From positions 1 to 64,000 of the forward strand of contig PHCV01000003.1 in NCBI GenBank assembly GCA_002842395.1: a stretch of DNA of 64,000 nt, given 5' to 3'. Numbering within the stretch: position 1 is the stretch's first letter; each line of letters starts with the position of its first letter. Made by a program: the position numbers and the translations under genes. The stretch comes from Betaproteobacteria bacterium HGW-Betaproteobacteria-11. GTDB lineage: Bacteria; Pseudomonadota; Gammaproteobacteria; Burkholderiales; Rhodocyclaceae. The notes beneath the pieces were generated by a model that saw nothing but the letters and a program-made list of their open reading frames with translations, searched no databases and was not told the DNA's origin. Below are positions 41,943 to 49,721 of the stretch, one piece after another.

Positions 41943-42491
41943 ATGTCGTCCGTCCGCTCGCCCTGGTCACCTCGTTTGCCGCTCGATGCCGCGGCACGAC
42001 CCTACCGCAACTGGCTGACCGAGCGCCGCTCGCTCACCGCGCGCTGGCAACGCGCCAGCGGCGCCTTCCGCGTCGAGCCGGTGCGCCAGTGCCTGGCCGC
42101 ACCGCTGGCCGACGAACGCGAGCGGTTGGCCCTGCCGCCCCGGCGTCCAGCCTGGATTCGTGAGGTCGTCCTCTACTGTGGTGGCACGCCGGTGGCCTTT
42201 GCCCACACTGCGGCCAGCGCCAGTCCGCGCGGACCGGTGGCGCACTGGCTCAGGCGCCTGGGCAGGCGCTCGCTGGGTTCGCTGTTGTTTTCGCAGCCCG
42301 GTTTCGTGCGCCTCGGCGTCGACTACGCCGCCATCGATCACCGCCACCCGCTGCATGCGGCGCTGTGCCGCCATGTTCCCGGCGCGGGCCGGGGCCAGGG
42401 GCATTACTGGGCGCGGCGCACGCTGTTCGCCCACGGCCGCCAGCGTGTGGTGTTGACAGAAGTCTTTCTGCCTGCTGTATTGCACTTCTGA
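41943..42491 (+). CDS. ubiC: Chorismate pyruvate-lyase
   Basis: 182 residues. UbiC removes pyruvate from chorismate to give 4-hydroxybenzoate, the ring precursor of ubiquinone. Family features are WLTERRSLTARW near the start, WIREVVLYCGGTPVAFAHT, LGSLLFSQPGFVRLG and HYWARRTLFAHGRQRVVLTEVFLP. The presence of ubiquinone synthesis agrees with quinone-linked Sqr and glycolate oxidase in this window. Confidence 0.9.
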   Translation: MSSVRSPWSPRLPLDAAARPYRNWLTERRSLTARWQRASGAFRVEPVRQCLAAPLADERERLALPPRRPAWIREVVLYCGGTPVAFAHTAASASPRGPVAHWLRRLGRRSLGSLLFSQPGFVRLGVDYAAIDHRHPLHAALCRHVPGAGRGQGHYWARRTLFAHGRQRVVLTEVFLPAVLHF

Positions 42492-42528
42492 GCGACCCGG
42501 TCGAGCCGCTGCCGACGAGGAGAACGTC

Positions 42529-43533
42529 ATGCTGACTTCAAGGAATCCCCATCTTGCCACCCTGCTCGGCGCCGTTACAGCGGACGCCGCAGCCATGGGT
42601 CTGCACTGGCTGTACGCTGCCGACCGACTCGAACAACTGCAACGGCAGGCGCCGCTGGCCTTTCGTCCGCCTGCGGCGGCGAACTATGCCGGTGCGCAAG
42701 GCTATTTCGCGCACGGCGGCAAGGCCGCCGGCGAGAATTCCTTCTACGGTGAAACCTGCCGCCTGGTCATTCATCATCTGGCACGCCATGGCCGTTTCGA
42801 CCGATTGGCCTATCAGCAGGAATGGCTGGCCCATTTCGGGCCGGGCGGCCGCTACACCGGCTACATCGACCATCCGACCCGGGCGCTGGTGATCCGCCTG
42901 CTCCACTGCGCCACACCGGCGGACTATCCGGCCGTCAGCGGCAGCGCCGACAGCCAGTTGCCCGCCCTCGAATGCGTCCCGGCGCTGGTCGCCTGCCATC
43001 GCGGCAGCCGCAGCCAGTTGCTCGATACCGTGCTCGAAGCGGTGGCCGTGAGCCACGATCATCCCCTGGCGAACGAGGCAGCCACCGCGGCTGCACAAGC
43101 TCTGGCCGATGTGCTGGAAGGCGTGCCGCTGGCCAAGGCCCTAGCCAATGCCGCCTCGTTCGCGGGGACGACGTTGCAACCCTTGCTGGCCGACGCACTG
43201 GCCATGCCGCGGCTGGACGCCGTCGCCGCGGCCGCACGCTTCGGCATGGCTTGCCCGCTCGAAAAAGGCCTGCCGGTAATTTTCCATATCGCCCGGCACG
43301 CCCCGAATTACGCCACGGCGGTCGAAGCCAACATCCTCGCCGGCGGCGACAGTTGCGGCCGCAGCCTGCTGCTCGGCGCCCTGCTGGCGGTGCGCGACAC
43401 CTTGCATGACACATCGATGGAGGACCGCTCCGGCATCCCCCTGGCCTGGCTGACCCGTGTCAGCGATCTCGCAAAACTGGTCGGCGATGCCGGGACGGCG
43501 TTGCGTCTCGACGACGAGACTCCTGCTATATAA
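42529..43533 (+). CDS. ADP-ribosylglycohydrolase-fold protein
   Basis: 334 residues, all-helical. The opening LLGAVTADAAAMGLHWLYAADRL corresponds to the first metal-site motif of the DraG/ARH family (normally GxxxGDALGxxxE), here in the variant with TADAAAMGLHW found in a distinct subfamily. GENSFYGE, AVAVSHDHPLANEAATAAA and ANILAGGDSCGRSLLLGALLAV correspond to the later metal-binding motifs (GGD near the end). It may remove ADP-ribose from proteins or metabolites; the substrate is unknown. It follows ubiC by 37 bases on the same strand. Confidence 0.8.
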   Translation: MLTSRNPHLATLLGAVTADAAAMGLHWLYAADRLEQLQRQAPLAFRPPAAANYAGAQGYFAHGGKAAGENSFYGETCRLVIHHLARHGRFDRLAYQQEWLAHFGPGGRYTGYIDHPTRALVIRLLHCATPADYPAVSGSADSQLPALECVPALVACHRGSRSQLLDTVLEAVAVSHDHPLANEAATAAAQALADVLEGVPLAKALANAASFAGTTLQPLLADALAMPRLDAVAAAARFGMACPLEKGLPVIFHIARHAPNYATAVEANILAGGDSCGRSLLLGALLAVRDTLHDTSMEDRSGIPLAWLTRVSDLAKLVGDAGTALRLDDETPAI

Positions 43534-43570
43534 TCAAAAAGTTCTTTCCGTTTCTACCGAAGGGTATGCC

Positions 43571-44158
43571 ATGAATATCACGCTGCGCCACTTTTCCGCA
43601 CCCCTGGTCGCCTTGCTGGCCCTGCTCGCGCCACCGGCGCAGGCACAGATGATGATCGCCCATATGTTCCATGGTCAGCATACCGGGTGCATGGTGGAAA
43701 CCGGCACCTATCCGGTGCATTTTTCGGCCATCCCGGTCCCTCCCGCCGGCCAGGAAATGGCCGAGCAACACGCCCATTGCGATCATCTGCCCGAGGTGGG
43801 GCCGATACGCCTGATGGTCGACCTGGTTAATCAGGAACAGCGCGCCATTCCGCTGGCCATGCGCTTGGTCAAGATCGAAGGTAATCACGAGAAAGAGGTG
43901 CTCACGGTTCCGGCCAAACTCTATGAGATCGGCTTCGCATCGATCGAAGTAACGATCGTCGAGGAGGGACAGTATGCCCTGCTGCTCAATTTCGCCAAGA
44001 CCGAAAAATTTGGGGAAGGTCACGTGCGGATTCCGCTGCACGTCGGTAGTGGCGAGGGTCACGGCTTCCCGTGGGGGACGGTGCTCGGCGGCCTCGTTCT
44101 CGTGTTCGCCGCCGGCGGTGGCGCTTTCTTCTGGCTCAAGCGCAAACCCAGAACCTGA
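43571..44158 (+). CDS. Exported, membrane-anchored His-rich protein of unknown function
   Basis: 195 residues from ATG 43571 (GAAGGG upstream). A signal peptide (about 1-25, ending PAQAQ) is followed by a beta-rich domain and one C-terminal membrane helix (WGTVLGGLVLVFAAGGGAFFW) with a basic tail. His, Cys and Met cluster near the N-terminus (MIAHMFHGQHTGCM and EQHAHCDHLP), which would suit metal or copper binding in the periplasm. I do not recognise the family. It is followed by a GC-rich hairpin shared with ovoA. Confidence 0.75.
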   Translation: MNITLRHFSAPLVALLALLAPPAQAQMMIAHMFHGQHTGCMVETGTYPVHFSAIPVPPAGQEMAEQHAHCDHLPEVGPIRLMVDLVNQEQRAIPLAMRLVKIEGNHEKEVLTVPAKLYEIGFASIEVTIVEEGQYALLLNFAKTEKFGEGHVRIPLHVGSGEGHGFPWGTVLGGLVLVFAAGGGAFFWLKRKPRT

Positions 44159-44180
44159 TCCGGAGCGAACGGCTCGCATC

Positions 44181-44204
44181 TGCCCCGGCGCGTGGGCCGG
44201 GGCA
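44181..44204. terminator. Hairpin between the convergent His-rich protein gene and ovoA
   Basis: TGCCCCGGC and GCCGGGGCA form a perfect 9-bp stem around six bases. There is no strong T-tract on either side, so it may act as a weak bidirectional terminator. Confidence 0.55.
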
Positions 44205-44219
44205 GTGTTCAACACCGGC

Positions 44220-46649
44220 TCACGACACCCGCTGCCAGAGCATGGCCTGGGTGACGATGAACTGATACTTGCGCCGGTGCTCGCGGATCACCAGCGGCAC
44301 CTCCTCCTCGCGGCGCAGGATGAAGCCTTCCCGGGTCAGCAGCTCGCATAGCATGTCGGCGCTCTTCACTTCCAGTCCATTCTTGACATAGCCACCCAGC
44401 CAGGCGCCATGTGGAGTGAATTGCTCGAGCCAGCTATACGGGGAAAACAGCGCCACCAGCCCACCCACTCTGACCAGCCCGCGCGGCCCGCCCAGACGGC
44501 CGAGCAGGGATTTCGGGCTGGGCAGGCGACAGAGCAGGTTGGCCATCAGCACGGCATCGAAATCCACCCATTCGGCCGGCAGCGAACAGGCGTCGGCTTG
44601 GCGGAAGCCGACCCGGCGGCGGTCGATCGCCGGGTCGATCACGGCCGTCAGCGTCGCGCCCAGGTCGCCCTCGTCCTTGCGGAAATAATCCAGCCGACCG
44701 GCCCGTTTCAACGCCTGACCAGCCTCGACGAAGGCCGCCGAAAGGTCGACACCGGTCACCTCGCGATAACCGCGGGCCAGTTCGAATGTGGCACGGCCAA
44801 CGGCACAACCGACATCCAGTGCCCGCTCCATGCCGGCGCCAAATTCACGCGCCCCTTCCAGCAGCCAGCGCGCGCAGCGGACGGGAAACTCGGTTGTCCC
44901 GCGCGGCCCGAATCCATAGGGCATCTGCTCGCCGGGTGCGCCATAGTGGAGCAGCATGTAGTCGTTCACCATCTGCCGGTCTTCGTACACCTGATGCGCC
45001 GCATCGGCGGTATCGAGATGCACGGCGCCACCTTCGTGCGCGGTTTCGACCAAGCGAAAGCCGGCATGCTGAAAGAAGTGGGAACGAAAATGAAAGCGCG
45101 CCCACGGCCCGGCCTCCTCGCCCGTTGACGCCCAGGAACCGCCGAGAATCATCTGATGCTGACCGTCGTAGCACGGACTGCTGAAGTCGTCGTAATAGGG
45201 ATGTACTTCGGAGCCGGGCAAGGGGTTGAAGTCGTCCTCCAGCCACTGCCAGAGATTGCCGAACACATCCTGGAAACCCGCCGACGTGGCACGGCCGGCA
45301 TCGACCGGGCTGGACGAACCGTAGGCCAGCGCCAGATTGATGCCGTGCCGACGGAAGTCGGCGCCATCGCAGGCGAGCGCCTGGTCTTCCGCGCTTGAGC
45401 GCACCGGATCGCGCAGGGCATGATGCTCGTTCTCGCTCGGCAGGCGGAAGTGTCTGCCCTCGCGCTCCGATTTCCAGGCACAGAAGGCATGTGCCTCGTG
45501 ACCATTGACCTCGGCCGGCCAGTTCCACGGCATGTCGATCACCTCGAACAACGTGCGCAGTTTGTAGAGATGCGAGCCTTCCGGTCCATTGGGCACCCAG
45601 AAGGTCGGCCATTTGAGATTGCGGTAACGGCGCCAGGCCCAGCCGGCGGCCGACCAGTAGCGCTCCGCGCGATAGCCGCCGGCAGCAACGAATTCATGAA
45701 ACTCGCCGTTGCTGACCAGACGCGTGCCGGCGCGGAACGACTCGACATGAGCGCTGCGCGTACCGTATTCGTTGTCCCAGCCGTAGGACGGCCAATCGCG
45801 GGGCTTGCCCAGCGTGATCTCCTGCGTCGCCGCCATGCGCCACTCCGGCAGCGGGAAATCCTCGCCGGGACGCGGCCGCATCGCCGTCGCGCCAGCGCCA
45901 GTGCCGTGCATCCCTGCGGGAACTTTTTGCGCGGAAGGGTGTAAACGCGGCCAGGCAGCCGGACGCTGGACGAGGTCGAGGGGCAATTCGTGGATCAGCA
46001 CCGAGGAAGTCTCGATGTGGATTCGCTCATGTTCGAAGCCCATGAACAACGCCCACAGCGGATCGTCCGCGGTGATCGGCGGATGACCGTCGGCGAGGCC
46101 GGGATGGGCGGCGATGGTCTGGCTCACGGTCGCATATACGCGGCGCCGATAAGCCCAGACCTCGCTCACCGAAGGCCAGAGCATTTCGTTCTTCGACATG
46201 TCGTCCCAGCGCATTTCATCGACGCCGACTTCGAACAGCTTTTCGAAATAGGCATCGAGCGGCTCGGCGAGCAGCCCGGCGACGCGCAGCTTGTTGATGT
46301 AGAACACCGGTGGATGGCAGGCGTAGAAAATCATCGGGTGGCGCAGTCCGTGATACGGCGGCCGGAAAAAAGCCTCCTCGCCCTTGAGCCCGGCGAACAG
46401 GATTTCGGTCAGCGTCCAGCCGTTGTCGAAATAGTCCTGCACCTCCTGCCGCGTGCAGGTGGCGAGGTTGGGCAGGGAGAGGGAGGTCAGGGTTCCCGTT
46501 GCTTCCATGCCGGGACAGGCGGTGGGAGCCTTGCCGCTCCACCAGCTCGCCGCGCGCGCCGTGGCGAGCACGTCGTCCATGTCGCCGCGCAAATTGGCCC
46601 GCCAGGGCTCGTCCTGGACAGGTGCAGCCTTCGTGTTCTGCGTAACCAT
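44220..46649 (-). CDS. ovoA: Ovothiol synthase OvoA (5-histidylcysteine sulfoxide synthase with methyltransferase)
   Basis: 809 residues, longer than typical OvoA. The N-terminal DinB-like part holds the iron ligands His112 (FYACHPPVFYINK) and His207/His211 (GFEHERIHIETSSVLI). An FGE-sulfatase domain follows (TLGKPRDWPSYGWDNEYG, DVFGNLWQWLEDDF, GGSWASTG, HFRSHFFQHAGFRL). A C-terminal SAM methyltransferase (ALDVGCAVGRATFELARGY) completes the protein. The enzyme joins cysteine to the histidine ring with O2 and N-methylates the mercaptohistidine to make the antioxidant ovothiol. Residues 240-258 (QKVPAGMHGTGAGATA) are encoded by the long dispersed repeat, in a linker before TLGKP. An AGGAGG ribosome site precedes the start. 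Confidence 0.92.
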   Translation of the reverse strand: MVTQNTKAAPVQDEPWRANLRGDMDDVLATARAASWWSGKAPTACPGMEATGTLTSLSLPNLATCTRQEVQDYFDNGWTLTEILFAGLKGEEAFFRPPYHGLRHPMIFYACHPPVFYINKLRVAGLLAEPLDAYFEKLFEVGVDEMRWDDMSKNEMLWPSVSEVWAYRRRVYATVSQTIAAHPGLADGHPPITADDPLWALFMGFEHERIHIETSSVLIHELPLDLVQRPAAWPRLHPSAQKVPAGMHGTGAGATAMRPRPGEDFPLPEWRMAATQEITLGKPRDWPSYGWDNEYGTRSAHVESFRAGTRLVSNGEFHEFVAAGGYRAERYWSAAGWAWRRYRNLKWPTFWVPNGPEGSHLYKLRTLFEVIDMPWNWPAEVNGHEAHAFCAWKSEREGRHFRLPSENEHHALRDPVRSSAEDQALACDGADFRRHGINLALAYGSSSPVDAGRATSAGFQDVFGNLWQWLEDDFNPLPGSEVHPYYDDFSSPCYDGQHQMILGGSWASTGEEAGPWARFHFRSHFFQHAGFRLVETAHEGGAVHLDTADAAHQVYEDRQMVNDYMLLHYGAPGEQMPYGFGPRGTTEFPVRCARWLLEGAREFGAGMERALDVGCAVGRATFELARGYREVTGVDLSAAFVEAGQALKRAGRLDYFRKDEGDLGATLTAVIDPAIDRRRVGFRQADACSLPAEWVDFDAVLMANLLCRLPSPKSLLGRLGGPRGLVRVGGLVALFSPYSWLEQFTPHGAWLGGYVKNGLEVKSADMLCELLTREGFILRREEEVPLVIREHRRKYQFIVTQAMLWQRVS
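45882..45927 (-). repeat. Long form (about 45 bp) of the dispersed repeat, inside ovoA
   Basis: 38 of 45 positions match the uvrA copy at 26022-26067. The host genes lie on opposite strands, so the encoded peptides differ, which argues against shared protein ancestry. Confidence 0.85.
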
Positions 46650-46754
46650 ATCTTTCCTCCTGTGTTGTGCCCATTCAGGGACAGTCTGTCGTCGTCAGTA
46701 TACTTTTCTTCGTCCACGGGCGATCTCCCTGGCAAAGCATGTCACCCGGCGTTT

Positions 46755-46771
46755 CTTAAGACGGCATTAAG
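46755..46771 (+). promoter_or_regulatory. PmrA/QseB-type response-regulator box upstream of czcC
   Basis: CTTAAG-ACGGC-ATTAAG is a direct repeat of the form hTTAAG-N5-hTTAAG, the known box of PmrA/QseB-class OmpR regulators. A -10-like TACACT follows at 46782-46787, so the box overlaps the -35 position. The regulator gene is not in the window. Confidence 0.6.
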
Positions 46772-46785
46772 CCGCCGACCTTACA

Positions 46786-46799
46786 CTCCTTGCAAGGAG
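46786..46799 (+). promoter_or_regulatory. 14-bp palindrome covering the czcC ribosome site
   Basis: CTCCTTGCAAGGAG is a perfect palindrome whose right half is the Shine-Dalgarno sequence of czcC. It could be an operator or affect initiation; either is speculative. Confidence 0.35.
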
Positions 46800-46809
46800 G
46801 GAGATTTCC

Positions 46810-48201
46810 ATGCGACGGCTCGCAGTTTTTAAAGCGGTTACACCAGCGCTTGCGGTTTTGTGTGGGTTGCAGTCCAGCGTGGGGACTGCGGTCGCTCAAG
46901 ATACGGCCAGCCATCGGCAAGCCAGCCGCTCCGCGCTGGAACCGGCAGTGTCCGCGCCTCTATCGACAGGCTTTGCCGGACAAGCGACTGAATCAACTGA
47001 ATCCGCCACGGCATTGACATTGCGGGCGGCCATCGGGCTTGCGCTGTCCAGCAACGCCGACCTGATGATCGCGGCACGAGAGATCGAGGTGATCGAAGGG
47101 CAAGTGTTGCAAGCGCAAACACGCCCCAACCCGGAGCTTGCCTACTTGCTTGAGGACACGCAACGGGCCACGCGCACCACCACCTGGCAGGTGAACTTGC
47201 CGATTGAAATGGGCGGCAAAAGATCCGCTCGCATCGAGGCGGCGCAACGCAGACGTGACATCGTGGTCGCGGAACTCGCCACCCGCCAGGCCGAGCTTCG
47301 CGCCAGCGTGACCGCTGCTTTTTTTGATGTGTTATCCGCACAGGAACGGGTGGCGCTAGCGCAGGACAGTGTTGCCCTGGCCAGGCGTGCGACCGATGCA
47401 GCCAGCAAACGGGTTCTGGCCGGGAAGGTGTCGCCCGTCGAGGAAACCAAGGCGCGCGTCGCCGAGGCCGGGGTGCGGGTTCAACTGGCACAGGTGCAAA
47501 GCGAACTACGCAATGCACGCCAACGCCTGGCCAGCCTGTGGGCTGACGCTACGCCACGATTTACGCGGATTGACGGGCAAGTGGATACGCTGCCAGCGGT
47601 ACCGAGTGTCCAAGAGATTGAACAACGTCTGGCGGATTCACCCAATCTGAAACGAGCGCGGATGGAAATACAACGGCACAAGGCCCTGGTGGAGGTGGAG
47701 CGCGCCAAGCAAGTGCCAAATGTGACGGTGAGCGTGGGGACAAAGCGCGCGGAAGAACTGGGGCGCAACCAGATTGTGTTGGGGGTGTCCGTGCCTTTAC
47801 CGTTCTTTGACCGCAACCAGGGTAACTTGGTGGAAGCCATGAAGCGTGAAGACAAGTCACGCGATGAGTTGCTGGCGTTGCAAGTCCGGCTCAACACCGA
47901 AGTGCTGCAAGCGTGGGAGCGCTTGAGTGCCGGCCGCAGCGAGATTGATGTCCTGCGGCAGGAGGTGCTGCCCGGCGCAAAAAGCGCCTACGACGCCGCG
48001 ACCATCGGCTTTGAATTCGGCAAGTTCAACTTCCTTGAGGTGCTGGACGCGCAGCGCACCTATTTCCAGGCCAAATCCCATTATCTGAAAACACTGGCGG
48101 AAATCCATCGTGCCGCGGCCGACATTGATCGTTTGTTGGGCGACCAGCTCACTCCGATGGGCCACCCAGACACCCCTCCCATCACGCTCCAGGAACAATG
48201 A
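46810..48201 (+). CDS. czcC: Heavy-metal efflux outer-membrane channel, CzcC/TolC family
   Basis: 463 residues. An N-terminal signal sequence (about 1-30, ending GTAVAQD) is followed by a Ser/Thr-rich linker and two TolC-type helical repeats: LTLRAAIGLALSSNADLMIAAREIEVIEGQ with LPIEMGGKRSARIEAA, and QEIEQRLADSPNLKRARMEIQRHKA with VSVPLPFFDRNQGNLVEA. FGKFNFLEVLDAQRTYFQAK ends the barrel region. With CzcB and CzcA it forms an envelope-spanning pump. An AAGGAGGGAG ribosome site precedes it, and its stop overlaps czcB. Confidence 0.9.
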   Translation: MRRLAVFKAVTPALAVLCGLQSSVGTAVAQDTASHRQASRSALEPAVSAPLSTGFAGQATESTESATALTLRAAIGLALSSNADLMIAAREIEVIEGQVLQAQTRPNPELAYLLEDTQRATRTTTWQVNLPIEMGGKRSARIEAAQRRRDIVVAELATRQAELRASVTAAFFDVLSAQERVALAQDSVALARRATDAASKRVLAGKVSPVEETKARVAEAGVRVQLAQVQSELRNARQRLASLWADATPRFTRIDGQVDTLPAVPSVQEIEQRLADSPNLKRARMEIQRHKALVEVERAKQVPNVTVSVGTKRAEELGRNQIVLGVSVPLPFFDRNQGNLVEAMKREDKSRDELLALQVRLNTEVLQAWERLSAGRSEIDVLRQEVLPGAKSAYDAATIGFEFGKFNFLEVLDAQRTYFQAKSHYLKTLAEIHRAAADIDRLLGDQLTPMGHPDTPPITLQEQ

Positions 48202-49712
48202 TGAAACGCATGATCCGGCAATTGATGTTCAAACTGGGCAGAAGCCAGGGCATGGCCATTGCCGTCATCCTCGTCGTCGCCCTCGGCTTGGGCGCAGCCA
48301 TATTGAGCACGGATGCCAACAAGACAGACGGCAGTAAAGGCGACACGCAAGATGTCGATGCCGGAAAGCCCCCCAAGGGGCCGCATGGCGGCCGGTTATT
48401 TACCGCCAGCGACTATGGCCTTGAGCTGACCATTTTCGAAAAAGGCATCGAGCCACAATTCCGGATTTATACCTATCGCAACGACAAACCCACCGATCCC
48501 GGCCAGACCAAGGCAACGGTCACTCTTGAGCGACTTGGAAGAAAACCGCAAACCTTCAACTTCACCAAGGAAGGCGACTACCTGAAAGGCGACGCCATCG
48601 TTGAAGAGCCACACTCCTTCAAGGCCAGCATTGCGGCAGAAAGCGATGGCAAGTCGTACGCATTCAGCTTCGAGCAAGTCGAAGCGCGTGTCACAATGAC
48701 CGATGCGCAAATGAAAAGCAACGGCGTCCAAATCGCCAAGGCCGGGCCGGCACGCATCAAGGCGGCCCTGCAATTGACGGGCGAGATTCGACTCGATGAG
48801 GACCACACGGTGCATATCGTGCCGCGCCTGAGCGGTGTGGTGGAGAAGGTTTCTGCGAATGCAGGGGATCATGTACGCAAAGGCCAGGTGCTTGCCGTGA
48901 TGTCGAGCCAAACCTTGGCCGACCAGCGCAGCGAATTCCTTGCCGCCAAAAAACGCATGGGTCTTGCACGCATAACCCACGAGCGAGAAAAGAAACTGTG
49001 GGAGGCCCGCATATCCGCTGAGCAAGATTATCTGCAGGCGCAGCAAGCACTCCAGGAGGCGGAAATCATTGAGCAATCGGCGCGCCAAAAACTGGTGTCG
49101 CTGGGTGCGGCAGTACTCGCCTCGGGAAATTTGACCCGCTATGAAATTCGTTCACCTATCGATGGCGTAGTGACCGAGAAAAATATTGCCGCCGGTACGG
49201 TACTGAAAGACGATGCCAATATTTTTACCGTCGCCGATTTGTCCACGGTGTGGGTCGAGATGACGGTTTACGCCAAAGATCTGGACGCGATCAAAACTGG
49301 TCAATCGGCAACGGTCAAGGCAGCGGCTTTTGACGCCGAGGCAACCGGCACCATTTCCTATGTAGGCTCCGTCGTCGGCGACCAGACCCGGACAGCCAAG
49401 GCACGCCTTGTTCTACCTAATCCCAAGGGAGCATGGCGACCGGGGCTGCCTGTCAATGTCAGCGTTGCCGCCGAGGAGGTGGAGGTGCCCGTGGCCATCG
49501 CGGTCGATGCGGTGCAAAGCTTGCATGACTGGATCGTGGTGTTCGGTCGATACGGCGACAAGTTCGAGGCACGCCTCGTTACATTGGGTCGCAGGGATGA
49601 AAAAACCATCGAAGTGCTCAGTGGATTGAACCCCGGCGAATCCTACGCTGCCAGCAACAGCTACCTGATCAAGGCGGATATCGGCAAAGCCGGCGCCAGT
49701 CACGATCAGTAG
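48198..49712 (+). CDS. czcB: Heavy-metal efflux adaptor, CzcB family
   Basis: 504 residues. An N-terminal membrane segment (about 18-36) leads into a CzcB-specific domain with GPHGGRLF (about 60-67) and a second beta domain (about 70-165). A membrane-fusion core follows: VHIVPRLSGVVEKVSANAGDHVRKGQVLAVM, a coiled-coil hairpin (about 240-300), IRSPIDGVVTEKNIAAGTVLKDDANIFTVADLSTVWV, then GRRDEKTIEVLSGLNPGE. It links CzcA to CzcC and may bind metal in the periplasm. The start overlaps the czcC stop (ATGATG, so either ATG is possible). Confidence 0.92.
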   Translation: MMKRMIRQLMFKLGRSQGMAIAVILVVALGLGAAILSTDANKTDGSKGDTQDVDAGKPPKGPHGGRLFTASDYGLELTIFEKGIEPQFRIYTYRNDKPTDPGQTKATVTLERLGRKPQTFNFTKEGDYLKGDAIVEEPHSFKASIAAESDGKSYAFSFEQVEARVTMTDAQMKSNGVQIAKAGPARIKAALQLTGEIRLDEDHTVHIVPRLSGVVEKVSANAGDHVRKGQVLAVMSSQTLADQRSEFLAAKKRMGLARITHEREKKLWEARISAEQDYLQAQQALQEAEIIEQSARQKLVSLGAAVLASGNLTRYEIRSPIDGVVTEKNIAAGTVLKDDANIFTVADLSTVWVEMTVYAKDLDAIKTGQSATVKAAAFDAEATGTISYVGSVVGDQTRTAKARLVLPNPKGAWRPGLPVNVSVAAEEVEVPVAIAVDAVQSLHDWIVVFGRYGDKFEARLVTLGRRDEKTIEVLSGLNPGESYAASNSYLIKADIGKAGASHDQ

Positions 49713-49721
49713 GGGATCGTC

